5,667 nucleotides of DNA from Clostridia bacterium (lineage in GTDB: Bacteria > Bacillota_A > Clostridia > Christensenellales > CAG-138). Position 1 is the first letter of the stretch. Each line of letters opens with the position of its first letter. Below are positions 1-5,667 of the stretch, piece by piece. The stretch lies in NCBI GenBank assembly GCA_017459315.1, contig JAFUDD010000006.1, forward strand, positions 1-5,667, written 5' to 3'. The translations under genes were made by a program, and so were the position numbers. Below the pieces are notes generated by a model. It saw nothing but the letters and a program-made list of their open reading frames with translations, ran no database searches and was not told the DNA's origin.

Positions 1-2754
1 ATAGTAGAGGTCGAATCCGGTGTAGCCGATCGGCGTCTCGGACGTGCCGCTGCCGGTTGCGTAATCCGCAGCCAGATCCGCCGGAACCGTGAAGGTCGCG
101 ACAACAACGCCGCCATCCTTGTTCTCGGTCGTGAATTCGATCGACTTCTCATCATACGTGCCGTCGCCGTTGTAGTACCGCTCATAGTTGCAGCAGACAA
201 CGTCGTCAACCGTGACGGTGGTCTGATCGGGCAGAGCCGGCGTGATCGTGAACGAGCCGGTGTAGGTGCCGTCGTCGTTCTTCACGATGTCGGTGTAGTC
301 GATCTTCAGAGCCTTGGAGTTCTTGCCGCCGGCGACAACCGCGGTGGAGTTCGCAGCGGTGTACAGGGCGTCATAGGACCAACGCAGACCCTTGTAAACG
401 ATCGGGTACACATCGACGGAGTTCGTGTCGGTGCCCCAGTTCAGGGTGAAGCTGTTGGAGATGGACAGGTCGCTGGAAAGGACGCTGACGAAGTCCAACG
501 GGTTCAGAGCGTTACCGGAGATGGAACCGAAGCCAAGGTCATACTGACCGACCATCAGCTTGTTGTAGTATACATCGGACCAGACGTTGCCAACCCAGAA
601 GTTGACGGAGAGCTGATAGACGCCGCCGCAGACGGAATCATCATTGAACGCGGTCTCCATGTAGTTCTTGATCTCGTTGTGGTAGTTCTCCTCATGGGTC
701 GCATACATCCACGCGATTTCAAGGTTGATGACCGTCGGGTTCTCCTTGGTGCCCGGCGTGTAAGCGCCGTCCGCTTCGAGCTCGGTCAGAGCATAACGGA
801 AGTAGTCACGGGCGAGCTCGAGGCTGTAGCCGTAGCCGTCGGTGTCCTCAAGCAGAGCAGAAACGGCCTTCTTGTGCGCATCGGTCACGGAGTAGGACAG
901 ACCGTTCTCCGGGTCGATCATGTAGTTGGAGGAGAGGTAGTCAACCGACGGGATGGAGCCACGCGCATTTGCGAAGGACAGTCTGTCGATCGAGTAGCTC
1001 AGACCCTTGACAAAGTAGCTGTTGCCAAGAGCCGGTTTGACTTCCCAGTAGCTGTCTTTCGGCGTCTGGGTCGCAACGCCGTTCTCACCGAACAGGTATT
1101 CCCAGGTTTCGGCGTCGGTCGCGTTGACGTTGAGCTTGAAGTTGGAGTCACCGGTGGTCGAGCGCGTACGCGGATCGTTGCGGTACTCGTTGAGGTACTC
1201 CTGCGGGATGCCGGAAGAATCGAAGTGGCCCGCGAGGAACTCGTTCAAGGTAGCGGTGGTATCTTCGGCAGCCGCGGTGAAGATCTTCACATGGACGCCG
1301 GGGATGGCGTACTTGGTGTCCGCAAAGACATAGTACGGGTTCTTGCCGTAAACGATCTGCTGATCCTGGTCATAGCGCTCGAGATAGTAGGCGCCGAGGG
1401 ACAGGGTGTTGTCAACAGGGGTCTCGGTCTTGTCGGAGTTGTAGCCGAGGTAGTTCTTAACGGTTACGAGGTCGATGAAGTCCTGCGGAATCGGCATATA
1501 CAGCGAGCTGGCGCTGTAGTACATCGCATAGAACGGGGTCTGCTCCTCGGTGAAGGTGAACTCGAGATAGCTCTTGCCGTCTTCTTCGTAGGCCTTGATG
1601 CCGACCTTGTCCCACAGATCCTGCTTGAAGCCGTCTGCGGTGCCGTCATAGAATTCCTTGATGCCGACGAATGCGCCGGTGGAATTGTTCGCCATTTCGG
1701 AGCCGCGATACAGACCGTTAGCCTGCGTGAGCAGGAGCTTGAACGGGGTGATGTAGTCTTCGAGCGCAACTTCTCTGCCGTCGAACGCCTTACGGGATTC
1801 GAGCTCGGAACCGGTCTTGTACTTCAGACCGTCTGCGCCGGTGCGGACTTCGTAGCGCCACTGGGTCGCCATGCCGTCGCCGTCGTCATCGTTCATCGCG
1901 ATGGGCTTCGTCTTGGCCAGCTCGGGTACCCAGTCATAGCCGTCCTTGGTCTCGTTCATGAAGTTGGTGACGTAGGAAGCGGCAATGTAGCCGTACAGAT
2001 CACCGACCTGAGAGCCCTGGTCGTTCAGATAGTTGAGCGTGCCGGGGTCGGAAGCTTCAGAGGTGTGATAGTAACGCTTCCACGCTTCGTTCGCTTCGTA
2101 ATCGAGATCAGCGGTGATATTGCCCTCCGGCAGAATGCCGAAGCCATAACCGACGATGTAGTTCTCGGTGCCGAGCGTGATACGCGGGTTGTACATCACG
2201 TAGCCGCCGTTCTCAAACAGGGAGATACCGGTGATGCCCTTCGCAACCGCGAACTGCTCGAGGATGCCGAGGATGTTGCCGCGCTCGGTATTGTTTTCCT
2301 TCTTGAAGGAATAGATACCGTCCGCAACCGGGATCGCTTCCACGATGGCCTTGAACGCATCGTCGTGCGCACCGCGGACTTCCGCAAGCGTGTTGGCAGC
2401 GTCGATCGCAGCGTCGCCCGCTTCCTTGGCAGCCTTCACAGCTGTATAGGTCGCGTCATCGAGCTGATCCTCAATCGCCGCAACGACGGTTTCGAGGTCA
2501 TGCTTGGTGTAGGCCTTGAAGTCGTCTCTGTCCATGTAAGCGCCGTCCCACGGAATCTCGGGTTCGGGCTCTGCAGTGGGCTCGGCAGCGGGCTCTTCCG
2601 CCTTGGGGGCTTCGGTCGCCGCAGCCGCAGGCGCATCTGCCTTCGGTGCGTCCGTCGCCGTCGCGGTCGGAGCGGGGGTCGTATTGCCAGCGCAGGCAAC
2701 AACCAGGCTCAGAACCATAACAAGCGCCAGAAGCATTGCTAACGTCTTTTTCAT
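1..2754 (-). CDS. Oversized peptide ABC transporter substrate-binding lipoprotein (SBP family 5), 3' end cut by window
   Basis: Extracellular lipid-anchored receptor that should bind peptides and deliver them to the OppBCDF-type importer encoded to the right. The frame is open for 918 codons from the ATG at 2754 to the window edge, so the C-terminus is missing. Residues 1-20 form a lipoprotein signal (MKK, hydrophobic core, LVAC with Cys20). Residues 21-67 are an Ala/Pro/Glu/Thr-rich linker. About 68-220 is a further N-terminal region. The family 5 fold appears to start near W225; recognisable family-like stretches are DGYDWVPELA (271-280), GAYYLERYDQ before NPYY (472-475) and YSIDR (587-591). 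From about 810 onward the protein looks beta-rich, with paired C854 and C855. An acidic DDDGDG loop lies at 289-294. Typical family members are about 500-600 residues, so this one is unusually long. The start is fixed by AGGAGG seven bases upstream. It has its own strong promoter and is separated from oppF by an opposing gene. Family assignment is confident; substrate is inferred from context. Confidence 0.9.
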   Translation of the reverse strand, partial: MKKTLAMLLALVMVLSLVVACAGNTTPAPTATATDAPKADAPAAAATEAPKAEEPAAEPTAEPEPEIPWDGAYMDRDDFKAYTKHDLETVVAAIEDQLDDATYTAVKAAKEAGDAAIDAANTLAEVRGAHDDAFKAIVEAIPVADGIYSFKKENNTERGNILGILEQFAVAKGITGISLFENGGYVMYNPRITLGTENYIVGYGFGILPEGNITADLDYEANEAWKRYYHTSEASDPGTLNYLNDQGSQVGDLYGYIAASYVTNFMNETKDGYDWVPELAKTKPIAMNDDDGDGMATQWRYEVRTGADGLKYKTGSELESRKAFDGREVALEDYITPFKLLLTQANGLYRGSEMANNSTGAFVGIKEFYDGTADGFKQDLWDKVGIKAYEEDGKSYLEFTFTEEQTPFYAMYYSASSLYMPIPQDFIDLVTVKNYLGYNSDKTETPVDNTLSLGAYYLERYDQDQQIVYGKNPYYVFADTKYAIPGVHVKIFTAAAEDTTATLNEFLAGHFDSSGIPQEYLNEYRNDPRTRSTTGDSNFKLNVNATDAETWEYLFGENGVATQTPKDSYWEVKPALGNSYFVKGLSYSIDRLSFANARGSIPSVDYLSSNYMIDPENGLSYSVTDAHKKAVSALLEDTDGYGYSLELARDYFRYALTELEADGAYTPGTKENPTVINLEIAWMYATHEENYHNEIKNYMETAFNDDSVCGGVYQLSVNFWVGNVWSDVYYNKLMVGQYDLGFGSISGNALNPLDFVSVLSSDLSISNSFTLNWGTDTNSVDVYPIVYKGLRWSYDALYTAANSTAVVAGGKNSKALKIDYTDIVKNDDGTYTGSFTITPALPDQTTVTVDDVVCCNYERYYNGDGTYDEKSIEFTTENKDGGVVVATFTVPADLAADYATGSGTSETPIGYTGFDLYY

Positions 2755-2761
2755 GTTGTTT

Positions 2762-2767
2762 CCTCCT
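2762..2767 (-). promoter_or_regulatory. Ribosome binding site of the binding-protein gene
   Basis: Perfect AGGAGG on the minus strand, seven bases before the ATG at 2754. It settles the start codon, and the signal peptide begins directly at that ATG. Confidence 0.9.
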
Positions 2768-2777
2768 ATTTTGATTC

Positions 2778-2796
2778 TTCTCAAGACACTTGAGAA
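2778..2796 (-). promoter_or_regulatory. 8-bp leader hairpin upstream of the binding-protein ribosome binding site
   Basis: On the minus strand TTCTCAAG and CTTGAGAA form a perfect 8-bp inverted repeat around a TGT loop (arms 2778-2785 and 2789-2796). It lies in the predicted leader, ten bases before AGGAGG. No T-run follows directly in either direction, so it is not an intrinsic terminator. It could stabilise the mRNA, be a processing site, or be a palindromic protein-binding site. The structure is seen; its role is inference. Confidence 0.5.
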
Positions 2797-2872
2797 ACTG
2801 GATAAACTTTTTTGCATGCTCCTCAAAATATAGGAGTATATTTATAAACAGTATATGAAATACCTTGTCGAT

Positions 2873-2901
2873 ATTATAGCAGTTCAACCATCGGTTGTCA
2901 A
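2873..2901 (-). promoter_or_regulatory. Perfect consensus sigma-A promoter for the binding-protein gene
   Basis: On the minus strand the -35 box is TTGACA (2901-2896), the spacer is exactly 17 bases (2895-2879), and the -10 box is TATAAT (2878-2873). All twelve consensus positions match. Transcription should start near 2866, giving a leader of about 110 nt before the ATG at 2754. A-tracts upstream and an inverted repeat in the spacer may modulate it. A full consensus suggests a very strong promoter unless a repressor acts on it. Confidence 0.88.
2885..2897. repeat. Inverted repeat in the promoter spacer, possible operator
   Basis: CAACC-ATC-GGTTG, a perfect 5-bp inverted repeat with a 3-base centre, lies between the -35 and -10 boxes and touches the -35 box. 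A protein bound here would block RNA polymerase. It is short enough to be chance, and no regulator gene is visible in the window. Confidence 0.3.
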
Positions 2902-2926
2902 ATGTATAACTCCCTTCATACACCGG

Positions 2927-2952
2927 TTTTTTATTCTTTTTTCATCTTTTTT
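2927..2952. promoter_or_regulatory. Three phased A6 tracts (predicted curved DNA) upstream of the binding-protein promoter
   Basis: Three runs of exactly six T on the plus strand (A6 on the minus strand) lie at 2927-2932, 2937-2942 and 2947-2952, a regular 10-bp repeat. A-tracts in phase with the helical turn are known to bend DNA. They begin 25 bp upstream of the -35 box at 2896-2901, a position where curvature or A/T-rich contact with the polymerase alpha subunit can raise promoter strength. The pattern is seen directly; the effect on transcription is inferred. Confidence 0.6.
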
Positions 2953-2979
2953 CGTGGACTTTACCAACACCTTGCATAT

Positions 2980-3020
2980 TCCGGCGATAAAAAAGGGACG
3001 GGTTGTTTGTGTGTGCCGGA
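2980..3020. repeat. Inverted repeat TCCGGC...GCCGGA
   Basis: Perfect 6-bp arms at 2980-2985 and 3015-3020 enclose 29 bases that include an A6 run (2989-2994). The loop is long for a stable hairpin. It may be chance, part of a small structured transcript, or part of a dispersed intergenic repeat. No function can be assigned. Confidence 0.3.
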
Positions 3021-3067
3021 CAGAGTATTGTGTTCCGAGCGCGGACAGAGCCTCGCCCTTCGGACAG
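3017..3067 (+). repeat. Three direct copies of CGGACAG in the intergenic region
   Basis: CGGACAGAG occurs at 3017-3025 and 3042-3050, and CGGACAG at 3061-3067. The copies start 25 and 19 bases apart. They lie just upstream of the candidate promoter of the small membrane protein gene, where activator sites could be. The spacing is not a clean helical multiple throughout, so a regulatory role is only a possibility. Confidence 0.35.
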
Positions 3068-3081
3068 GTGAAAATTTCGCC

Positions 3082-3110
3082 TTGCTTTTGGCACCGCAAT
3101 GCGCCATAAT
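3082..3110 (+). promoter_or_regulatory. Candidate promoter for the small membrane protein gene
   Basis: TTGCTT (3082-3087) and CATAAT (3105-3110) are separated by 17 bases. The -10 box matches the consensus at five of six positions, the -35 box at the first three. Transcription would start near 3117, about 25 bases before the ATG at 3142. It is much weaker than the promoter on the opposite strand. Confidence 0.4.
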
Positions 3111-3127
3111 AATAAAAAGAATTGAAT

Positions 3128-3131
3128 GGAG
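3128..3131 (+). promoter_or_regulatory. Ribosome binding site of the small membrane protein gene
   Basis: GGAG ten bases before the ATG at 3142. It is a modest site with rather long spacing, but it supports this start over in-frame upstream starts such as 2902, which would add about 80 residues unlike any membrane protein N-terminus. Confidence 0.55.
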
Positions 3132-3141
3132 AAACCCACCG

Positions 3142-3507
3142 ATGCTGAAACGCTTCAAAAACATCCGCCTGCGGCCGCTGCTGATCCACATAATGATCAC
3201 ACTCGCCTACCCTGCGGTCAAGGCATGGATTTCCGAATATAATCGCTTACAGATCTTTTCGGACGCCATGACGATCATTGCGCTGCTGCTGCTGATTCTC
3301 GGCATCTTTTATGCGCTTTACCTGCATGGAGATTTCGATATCACACAGTTTGTCATGAAACGCGGCATGCATAAGGGCGTGATGGAAAGCTTTGCGACCT
3401 ATCTCGAAGACAGAGCACAAAAAAGAGAGGAAGCGTTTAACTATCCTCTCTTTCTGGGTATCATCTATCTGCTCGCCGCAGCCGTGATCGCCTACGGCAT
3501 CCTTTAA
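3142..3507 (+). CDS. Small integral membrane protein, DUF3899-like
   Basis: Predicted 121-residue membrane protein of unknown function. It begins with a basic MLKRFK segment followed by a hydrophobic stretch (about 11-29). A strong membrane helix follows at about 41-62 ([19 protein letters not shown]), then the motif [13 protein letters not shown] (63-75). A charged middle region (about 76-97, DRAQKREE) leads to a final helix at about 102-121 that ends at the C-terminus. The order of SDA, Leu-rich helix, G-x-F-D, K/R-G and a closing P-L-x-x-G helix resembles DUF3899 proteins of Gram-positive bacteria; that match is from memory. It is transcribed opposite to the transporter genes, shares its stop codon region with oppF, and carries the likely opp terminator on its antisense strand. 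No link to peptide transport is shown. No clear plus-strand terminator follows it. Confidence 0.8.
   Translation: MLKRFKNIRLRPLLIHIMITLAYPAVKAWISEYNRLQIFSDAMTIIALLLLILGIFYALYLHGDFDITQFVMKRGMHKGVMESFATYLEDRAQKREEAFNYPLFLGIIYLLAAAVIAYGIL
3419..3453 (-). terminator. Intrinsic terminator of the opp operon, embedded in the opposing gene
   Basis: Read on the minus strand, AAAGAGAGGA (3453-3444), a 12-base loop and TCCTCTCTTT (3431-3422) form a perfect 10-bp stem. The descending arm runs into six consecutive T (3424-3419). It begins about 50 bases after the oppF stop codon, the expected place for the end of the operon. It lies wholly inside the coding sequence of the convergent membrane protein gene. 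On the plus strand the T-run is only TTTCT, so termination there should be weak. Confidence 0.78.
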
Positions 3508-4475
3508 GCATTCTCTCTTTCCAAAGCAGAAAGCTTATCTTCATACCGGACCAGTTCATTGCTCGTAGCAAAGACGAAGTGGCCCGGTCTTATTTCGTGC
3601 ATTTTCCGTTCTGCGCCGGACTGATCAAGCTTGGACGGATCGTACACAATAGCGCGTCTGTACCGTTCTACAACCGGGTCGGGCATCGGGACCGCCGAAA
3701 GCAGGGAAATCGTGTACGGATGCAGCGGATACTTGAACAGCGTTTCAGAATCCGCGATCTCCACGATCTCGCCGAGGTGAATGACCGCGATACGATCCGC
3801 AATGAACCGAACGACGGACAGGTCATGCGCAATGAACAGATACGTCAGGTTCTTTTCGGCCTTCAGCTTGTTCATCAGATTCAGCACCTGCGCACGGATC
3901 GACACGTCGAGCGCGGAGATCGGTTCGTCCGCGACAATGAACTTCGGGTCCATGATCATCGCGCGCGCAATGCCGACTCTCTGCCGCTGTCCGCCGGAAA
4001 ACTCGTGCGGATAGCGCGATTTATGCTCCGGCAGCAGGCCCACGTCCCTCAGCGCCGCATCGACCTTGGCGATACGCTCCGCTTCATCCTTATACAGATG
4101 GAAGTTGTAAAGCCCCTCGGAAACGCAGTATTCAATCGTGGCACGCTCGTTCAACGACGCAGCGGGATCCTGAAAAATCATCTGGATATTGCGGACGACA
4201 TTCCGATCCTCCTCGCGGGAAATCTTGCCGGAAATGCGCTTGCCCTCAAACAGAATCTCGCCCTTGCTGAGCGGATTGATGCGCATGATCGCGCGGCCGA
4301 GCGTGGTTTTGCCGGAGCCTGACTCGCCGACCAGGGCAAACGTTTCGCCCCTGTAGATATCGAAATTCGCATCCTTCACCGCCACAAACGGATGCTTGCG
4401 GTTGCCCGTATCAAAGGAAATCTCCACGTTTTTGACGGAGAGGATGACCTCTTTGTTAGCAGTTTCATTCGACAT
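3504..4475 (-). CDS. oppF: Peptide ABC transporter ATP-binding protein OppF
   Basis: Cytoplasmic ATPase of 323 residues, the usual size for OppF/DppF, which pairs with OppD to power peptide import. Visible motifs are Walker [10 protein letters not shown] (50-58), Q-loop FQDP with Q102, ABC signature SGGQRQR (160-166), Walker B FIVADEP with D183 and E184, D-loop SALD (187-190) and switch H217. The oligopeptide-type C-terminal extension starts with [12 protein letters not shown] (252-263) and ends with EIRPGHF, as in many Firmicutes OppF proteins. The extension contains no cysteines, so the Cys-rich motif seen in some relatives is absent. The start at 4475 has AGGGAGG eight bases upstream, inside the end of oppD. 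The 11-nt overlap with oppD suggests translational coupling. All catalytic residues are present, so it should be active. Peptide over nickel or other substrates is inferred from sequence style and neighbours. Confidence 0.93.
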   Translation of the reverse strand: MSNETANKEVILSVKNVEISFDTGNRKHPFVAVKDANFDIYRGETFALVGESGSGKTTLGRAIMRINPLSKGEILFEGKRISGKISREEDRNVVRNIQMIFQDPAASLNERATIEYCVSEGLYNFHLYKDEAERIAKVDAALRDVGLLPEHKSRYPHEFSGGQRQRVGIARAMIMDPKFIVADEPISALDVSIRAQVLNLMNKLKAEKNLTYLFIAHDLSVVRFIADRIAVIHLGEIVEIADSETLFKYPLHPYTISLLSAVPMPDPVVERYRRAIVYDPSKLDQSGAERKMHEIRPGHFVFATSNELVRYEDKLSALERENA

Positions 4476-5538
4476 GGAACGTACCTCCCTTATCGGTCAT
4501 CTTCTTGATCTTCTCATGCAGATTCTGAATGACCTCCGGCTTTTCAAGCTTCGGCGCCCGCGGGTCGAGCAGCCACGTTTTGGCATAGTGCGTATCGCTG
4601 ACCTTGAAGAACGGCGGCTCCTGCTCAAAGTCGATCTTTAAGGCGTGCGGATTGCGCGGCGCAAATGCATCACCCTTGATCGTATTATACAGTGAAGGCG
4701 GCGTACCCGTGATGTAGTACAAATCCTGTCCCTTCACGCCGAGCTGCGGCAGGCTGGACAGCAGCGCCCACGTATACGGATGGCGCGGATCGAAGAACAC
4801 TTCCTCGATGTTGCCGTATTCGATGATTTGCCCGGCATACATGACGCCGACGCGGTCCGCTACGTTGGCAACGACGCCGAGGTCGTGCGTGATATAGATC
4901 GTCGTGAACTTCAGCTCGCGCTGCAAATCACGGATCAAGCCGATGATCTGCGCCTGAATCGTCACGTCAAGCGCGGTGGTCGGCTCATCGCAGATCAAAA
5001 TTTCCGGATGGCAGGACAGCGCGATTGCGATAACAATACGCTGCCGCATGCCGCCCGAATACTGGAACGGATACTCGTCGAACCGGTTCGCCGCATTCGG
5101 AATGCCGACGCGCTCCATCATCTCGATGGCCTGATGCTTGGCCTCCGCACGGGAAACGTGCTGATGCTTTTCAATGACTTCGGTGATCTGCGAGCCGATC
5201 GTGCGGATCGGGTTCAGTGAAGTCATCGGGTCTTGGAAGATCGTGGAGATCTTCGCGCCGCGGATGCCCTCCCAGTCCTTGTCCTTCTTCAGCTTGGTCA
5301 GATCCTTGCCGTGGAACATGACCGAACCGTTCGTAATCGAGCCGTTCGATTCGAGCATGCCCGTGAATGTCTTGGTGAACACGGACTTGCCGGAGCCGGA
5401 TTCGCCGACGATGGCAAACGTTTCGCCCTCATACAGATCGAGCGAGACGCCGCGAATCGCGGTGAGGTAGTTATCGCGGACGCGAAACTTCACTTCAATA
5501 TCCTTTGCGGATAAAATCACGTTGCGTTTTTCTTCCAT
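4465..5538 (-). CDS. oppD: Peptide ABC transporter ATP-binding protein OppD
   Basis: Cytoplasmic ATPase of 357 residues that partners OppF in peptide import. Motifs are Walker A GESGSGKS (45-52), Q-loop FQDP with Q102, signature SGGMRQR (161-167), Walker B ILICDEP with D184 and E185, D-loop TALD (188-191) and switch H218. The C-terminal oligopeptide-transporter extension includes [15 protein letters not shown] (253-267), ITGTPPSL (276-283) and [13 protein letters not shown] (289-301). In many OppD/DppD proteins the latter segment has cysteines (GC-x-F-x-x-RCP); here they are replaced by D290 and N296. The start at 5538 is chosen because AAGGAGG lies five bases upstream; an in-frame ATG at 5583 would add 15 Arg-rich residues and lie inside oppC. 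The gene follows oppC after 10 bases and overlaps oppF by 11, so all three belong to one operon. Confidence 0.93.
   Translation of the reverse strand: MEEKRNVILSAKDIEVKFRVRDNYLTAIRGVSLDLYEGETFAIVGESGSGKSVFTKTFTGMLESNGSITNGSVMFHGKDLTKLKKDKDWEGIRGAKISTIFQDPMTSLNPIRTIGSQITEVIEKHQHVSRAEAKHQAIEMMERVGIPNAANRFDEYPFQYSGGMRQRIVIAIALSCHPEILICDEPTTALDVTIQAQIIGLIRDLQRELKFTTIYITHDLGVVANVADRVGVMYAGQIIEYGNIEEVFFDPRHPYTWALLSSLPQLGVKGQDLYYITGTPPSLYNTIKGDAFAPRNPHALKIDFEQEPPFFKVSDTHYAKTWLLDPRAPKLEKPEVIQNLHEKIKKMTDKGGTFHVE
4484..4490 (-). promoter_or_regulatory. Ribosome binding site of oppF inside oppD
   Basis: AGGGAGG on the minus strand, eight bases before the oppF ATG at 4475, lies within the last codons of oppD. 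Ribosomes finishing oppD would pass directly over it, which fits coupled translation of the two ATPases. Confidence 0.85.
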
Positions 5539-5543
5539 GACAG

Positions 5544-5550
5544 CCTCCTT
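5544..5550 (-). promoter_or_regulatory. Ribosome binding site of oppD, overlapping the oppC stop
   Basis: AAGGAGG on the minus strand, five bases before the oppD ATG at 5538. The oppC stop codon TAA is the start of this site (TAAGGAGG). This fixes the oppD start and points to translational reinitiation after oppC. Confidence 0.9.
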
Positions 5551-5667
5551 ACATGTGCGTGCGCGGGTCGGCCGCGTCCGCAAGGCGCTGTCCTACGATG
5601 TACAGCGAGATTGAAATGATCGCCAACACGCTGACCGGAATCCAAAACAGATGCGGATATCCGTTCA
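5549..5667 (-). CDS. oppC: Peptide ABC transporter permease OppC, C-terminal fragment
   Basis: Only the last 38 residues and the stop codon are in the window. They read as a final membrane helix (about [19 protein letters not shown]) followed by [10 protein letters not shown] and a short tail. The ending G-x-x-L-x-D-x-x-DPR is characteristic of OppC/DppC inner-membrane permeases, where it follows the last transmembrane segment. The position directly before oppD, ten bases away, supports this. OppC would pair with OppB to form the channel; oppB is presumably further right. It was not evident to me which Opp, Dpp or App subgroup it belongs to. Confidence 0.85.
   Translation of the reverse strand, partial: NGYPHLFWIPVSVLAIISISLYIVGQRLADAADPRTHM

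Larger units (their letters stand above)
2755..3141. other. 387-bp divergent intergenic regulatory region
   Basis: Gene-free stretch between the start of the minus-strand binding-protein gene and the start of the plus-strand membrane protein gene. The left part (2755-2960) is AT-rich and holds the leader, promoter and phased A-tracts of the binding-protein gene. The right part (about 2980-3080) is more GC-rich, with short direct and inverted repeats, and leads into a plausible plus-strand promoter at 3082-3110. Short open frames cross it on both strands, but none has a convincing ribosome binding site or a recognisable protein. No RNA family was recognised. Confidence 0.75.

Noticed and set aside
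2560..2695. Repetitive DNA encoding the Ala/Pro/Glu linker as a tandem repeat element
   Set aside because: The repetition comes from a low-complexity spacer common after lipoprotein cysteines; the units are irregular.
679..2742. A 687-codon open frame on the plus strand opposite the binding-protein gene
   Set aside because: It mirrors the codon bias of the real minus-strand gene (GC-rich third positions leave few antisense stops). Its protein is repetitive in Val, Arg and Gly with no recognisable domain, and the minus frame has a signal peptide, ribosome binding site and promoter.
2798..2813. T6 run after the leader hairpin read as a plus-strand terminator
   Set aside because: Twelve bases separate the stem from the T-run, the stem is AT-rich, and no plus-strand gene lies upstream to be terminated.
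2498..2923. A 141-codon minus-strand frame overlapping the start of the binding-protein gene
   Set aside because: It is out of frame with the lipoprotein gene, crosses the promoter and leader, and encodes no recognisable domain.
2902..3141. N-terminal extension of the small membrane protein from an in-frame ATG at 2902
   Set aside because: The extra 80 residues show no family features, lie across the promoter region of the opposite gene, and have no good ribosome binding site. The ATG at 3142 has GGAG upstream and gives a normal-sized protein.
2884..3200. Several minus-strand frames of 65-101 codons in the intergenic region
   Set aside because: They lack convincing ribosome binding sites and recognisable domains, and they overlap each other in different frames.
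3505..3537. TAAGC...GCTTA inverted repeat just after the small membrane protein gene as its terminator
   Set aside because: The arms are only 5 bp with a long loop and no T-run follows, so it does not meet the pattern of an intrinsic terminator.
3579..4322. A 247-codon plus-strand frame opposite oppF, and similar ones opposite oppD
   Set aside because: They are antisense shadows of ATPase genes with complete motif sets; the translations are Arg/Asp/His-rich and resemble nothing.

Overview
The window looks like chromosomal DNA of a Gram-positive Clostridia-type bacterium (Firmicutes), possibly an Oscillospiraceae or Christensenellales relative. The evidence is strong AGGAGG ribosome binding sites, a perfect sigma-A type promoter, moderately high GC coding DNA with an AT-rich regulatory stretch, a lipoprotein signal with Cys20, and Firmicutes-style OppD/OppF C-termini. 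The taxonomic guess is inference. No mobile element, CRISPR array, tRNA or rRNA was seen.

Layout, right to left on the minus strand. The last 38 residues of an OppC-type permease (5667-5549) are followed by the ATPases oppD (5538-4465) and oppF (4475-3504). These are tightly packed: the oppD ribosome binding site overlaps the oppC stop codon, and oppD and oppF overlap by 11 nt. oppF runs tail to tail into a small plus-strand membrane protein gene (3142-3507, DUF3899-like), and their stop codons interlock in a 4-bp TTAA. The likely intrinsic terminator of the opp operon (3419-3453) lies inside that opposing gene.

The 387-bp gene-free stretch 2755-3141 is a divergent regulatory region. For the minus strand it holds three A6 tracts spaced exactly 10 bp apart, a perfect TTGACA-N17-TATAAT promoter with an inverted repeat in its spacer, and a roughly 110-nt leader with an 8-bp hairpin just ahead of the ribosome binding site. 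For the plus strand it holds a weaker promoter for the small membrane protein, plus short repeats of unknown meaning. The left half of the window (2754-1) is one very large minus-strand lipoprotein gene, an oligopeptide-type substrate-binding protein, open through 918 codons and cut by the window edge.

Together these genes form a peptide (Opp/Dpp/App-type) ABC importer. The binding lipoprotein captures substrate outside the membrane, OppB/OppC (mostly beyond the right edge) form the channel, and OppD and OppF supply ATP hydrolysis. Putting the binding protein on its own strong promoter would let it be made in excess over the transporter. I see no clearly new system. The points most worth a second look are the architecture of the oversized binding protein, the curved-DNA promoter, and the terminator and stop codons shared between convergent genes.
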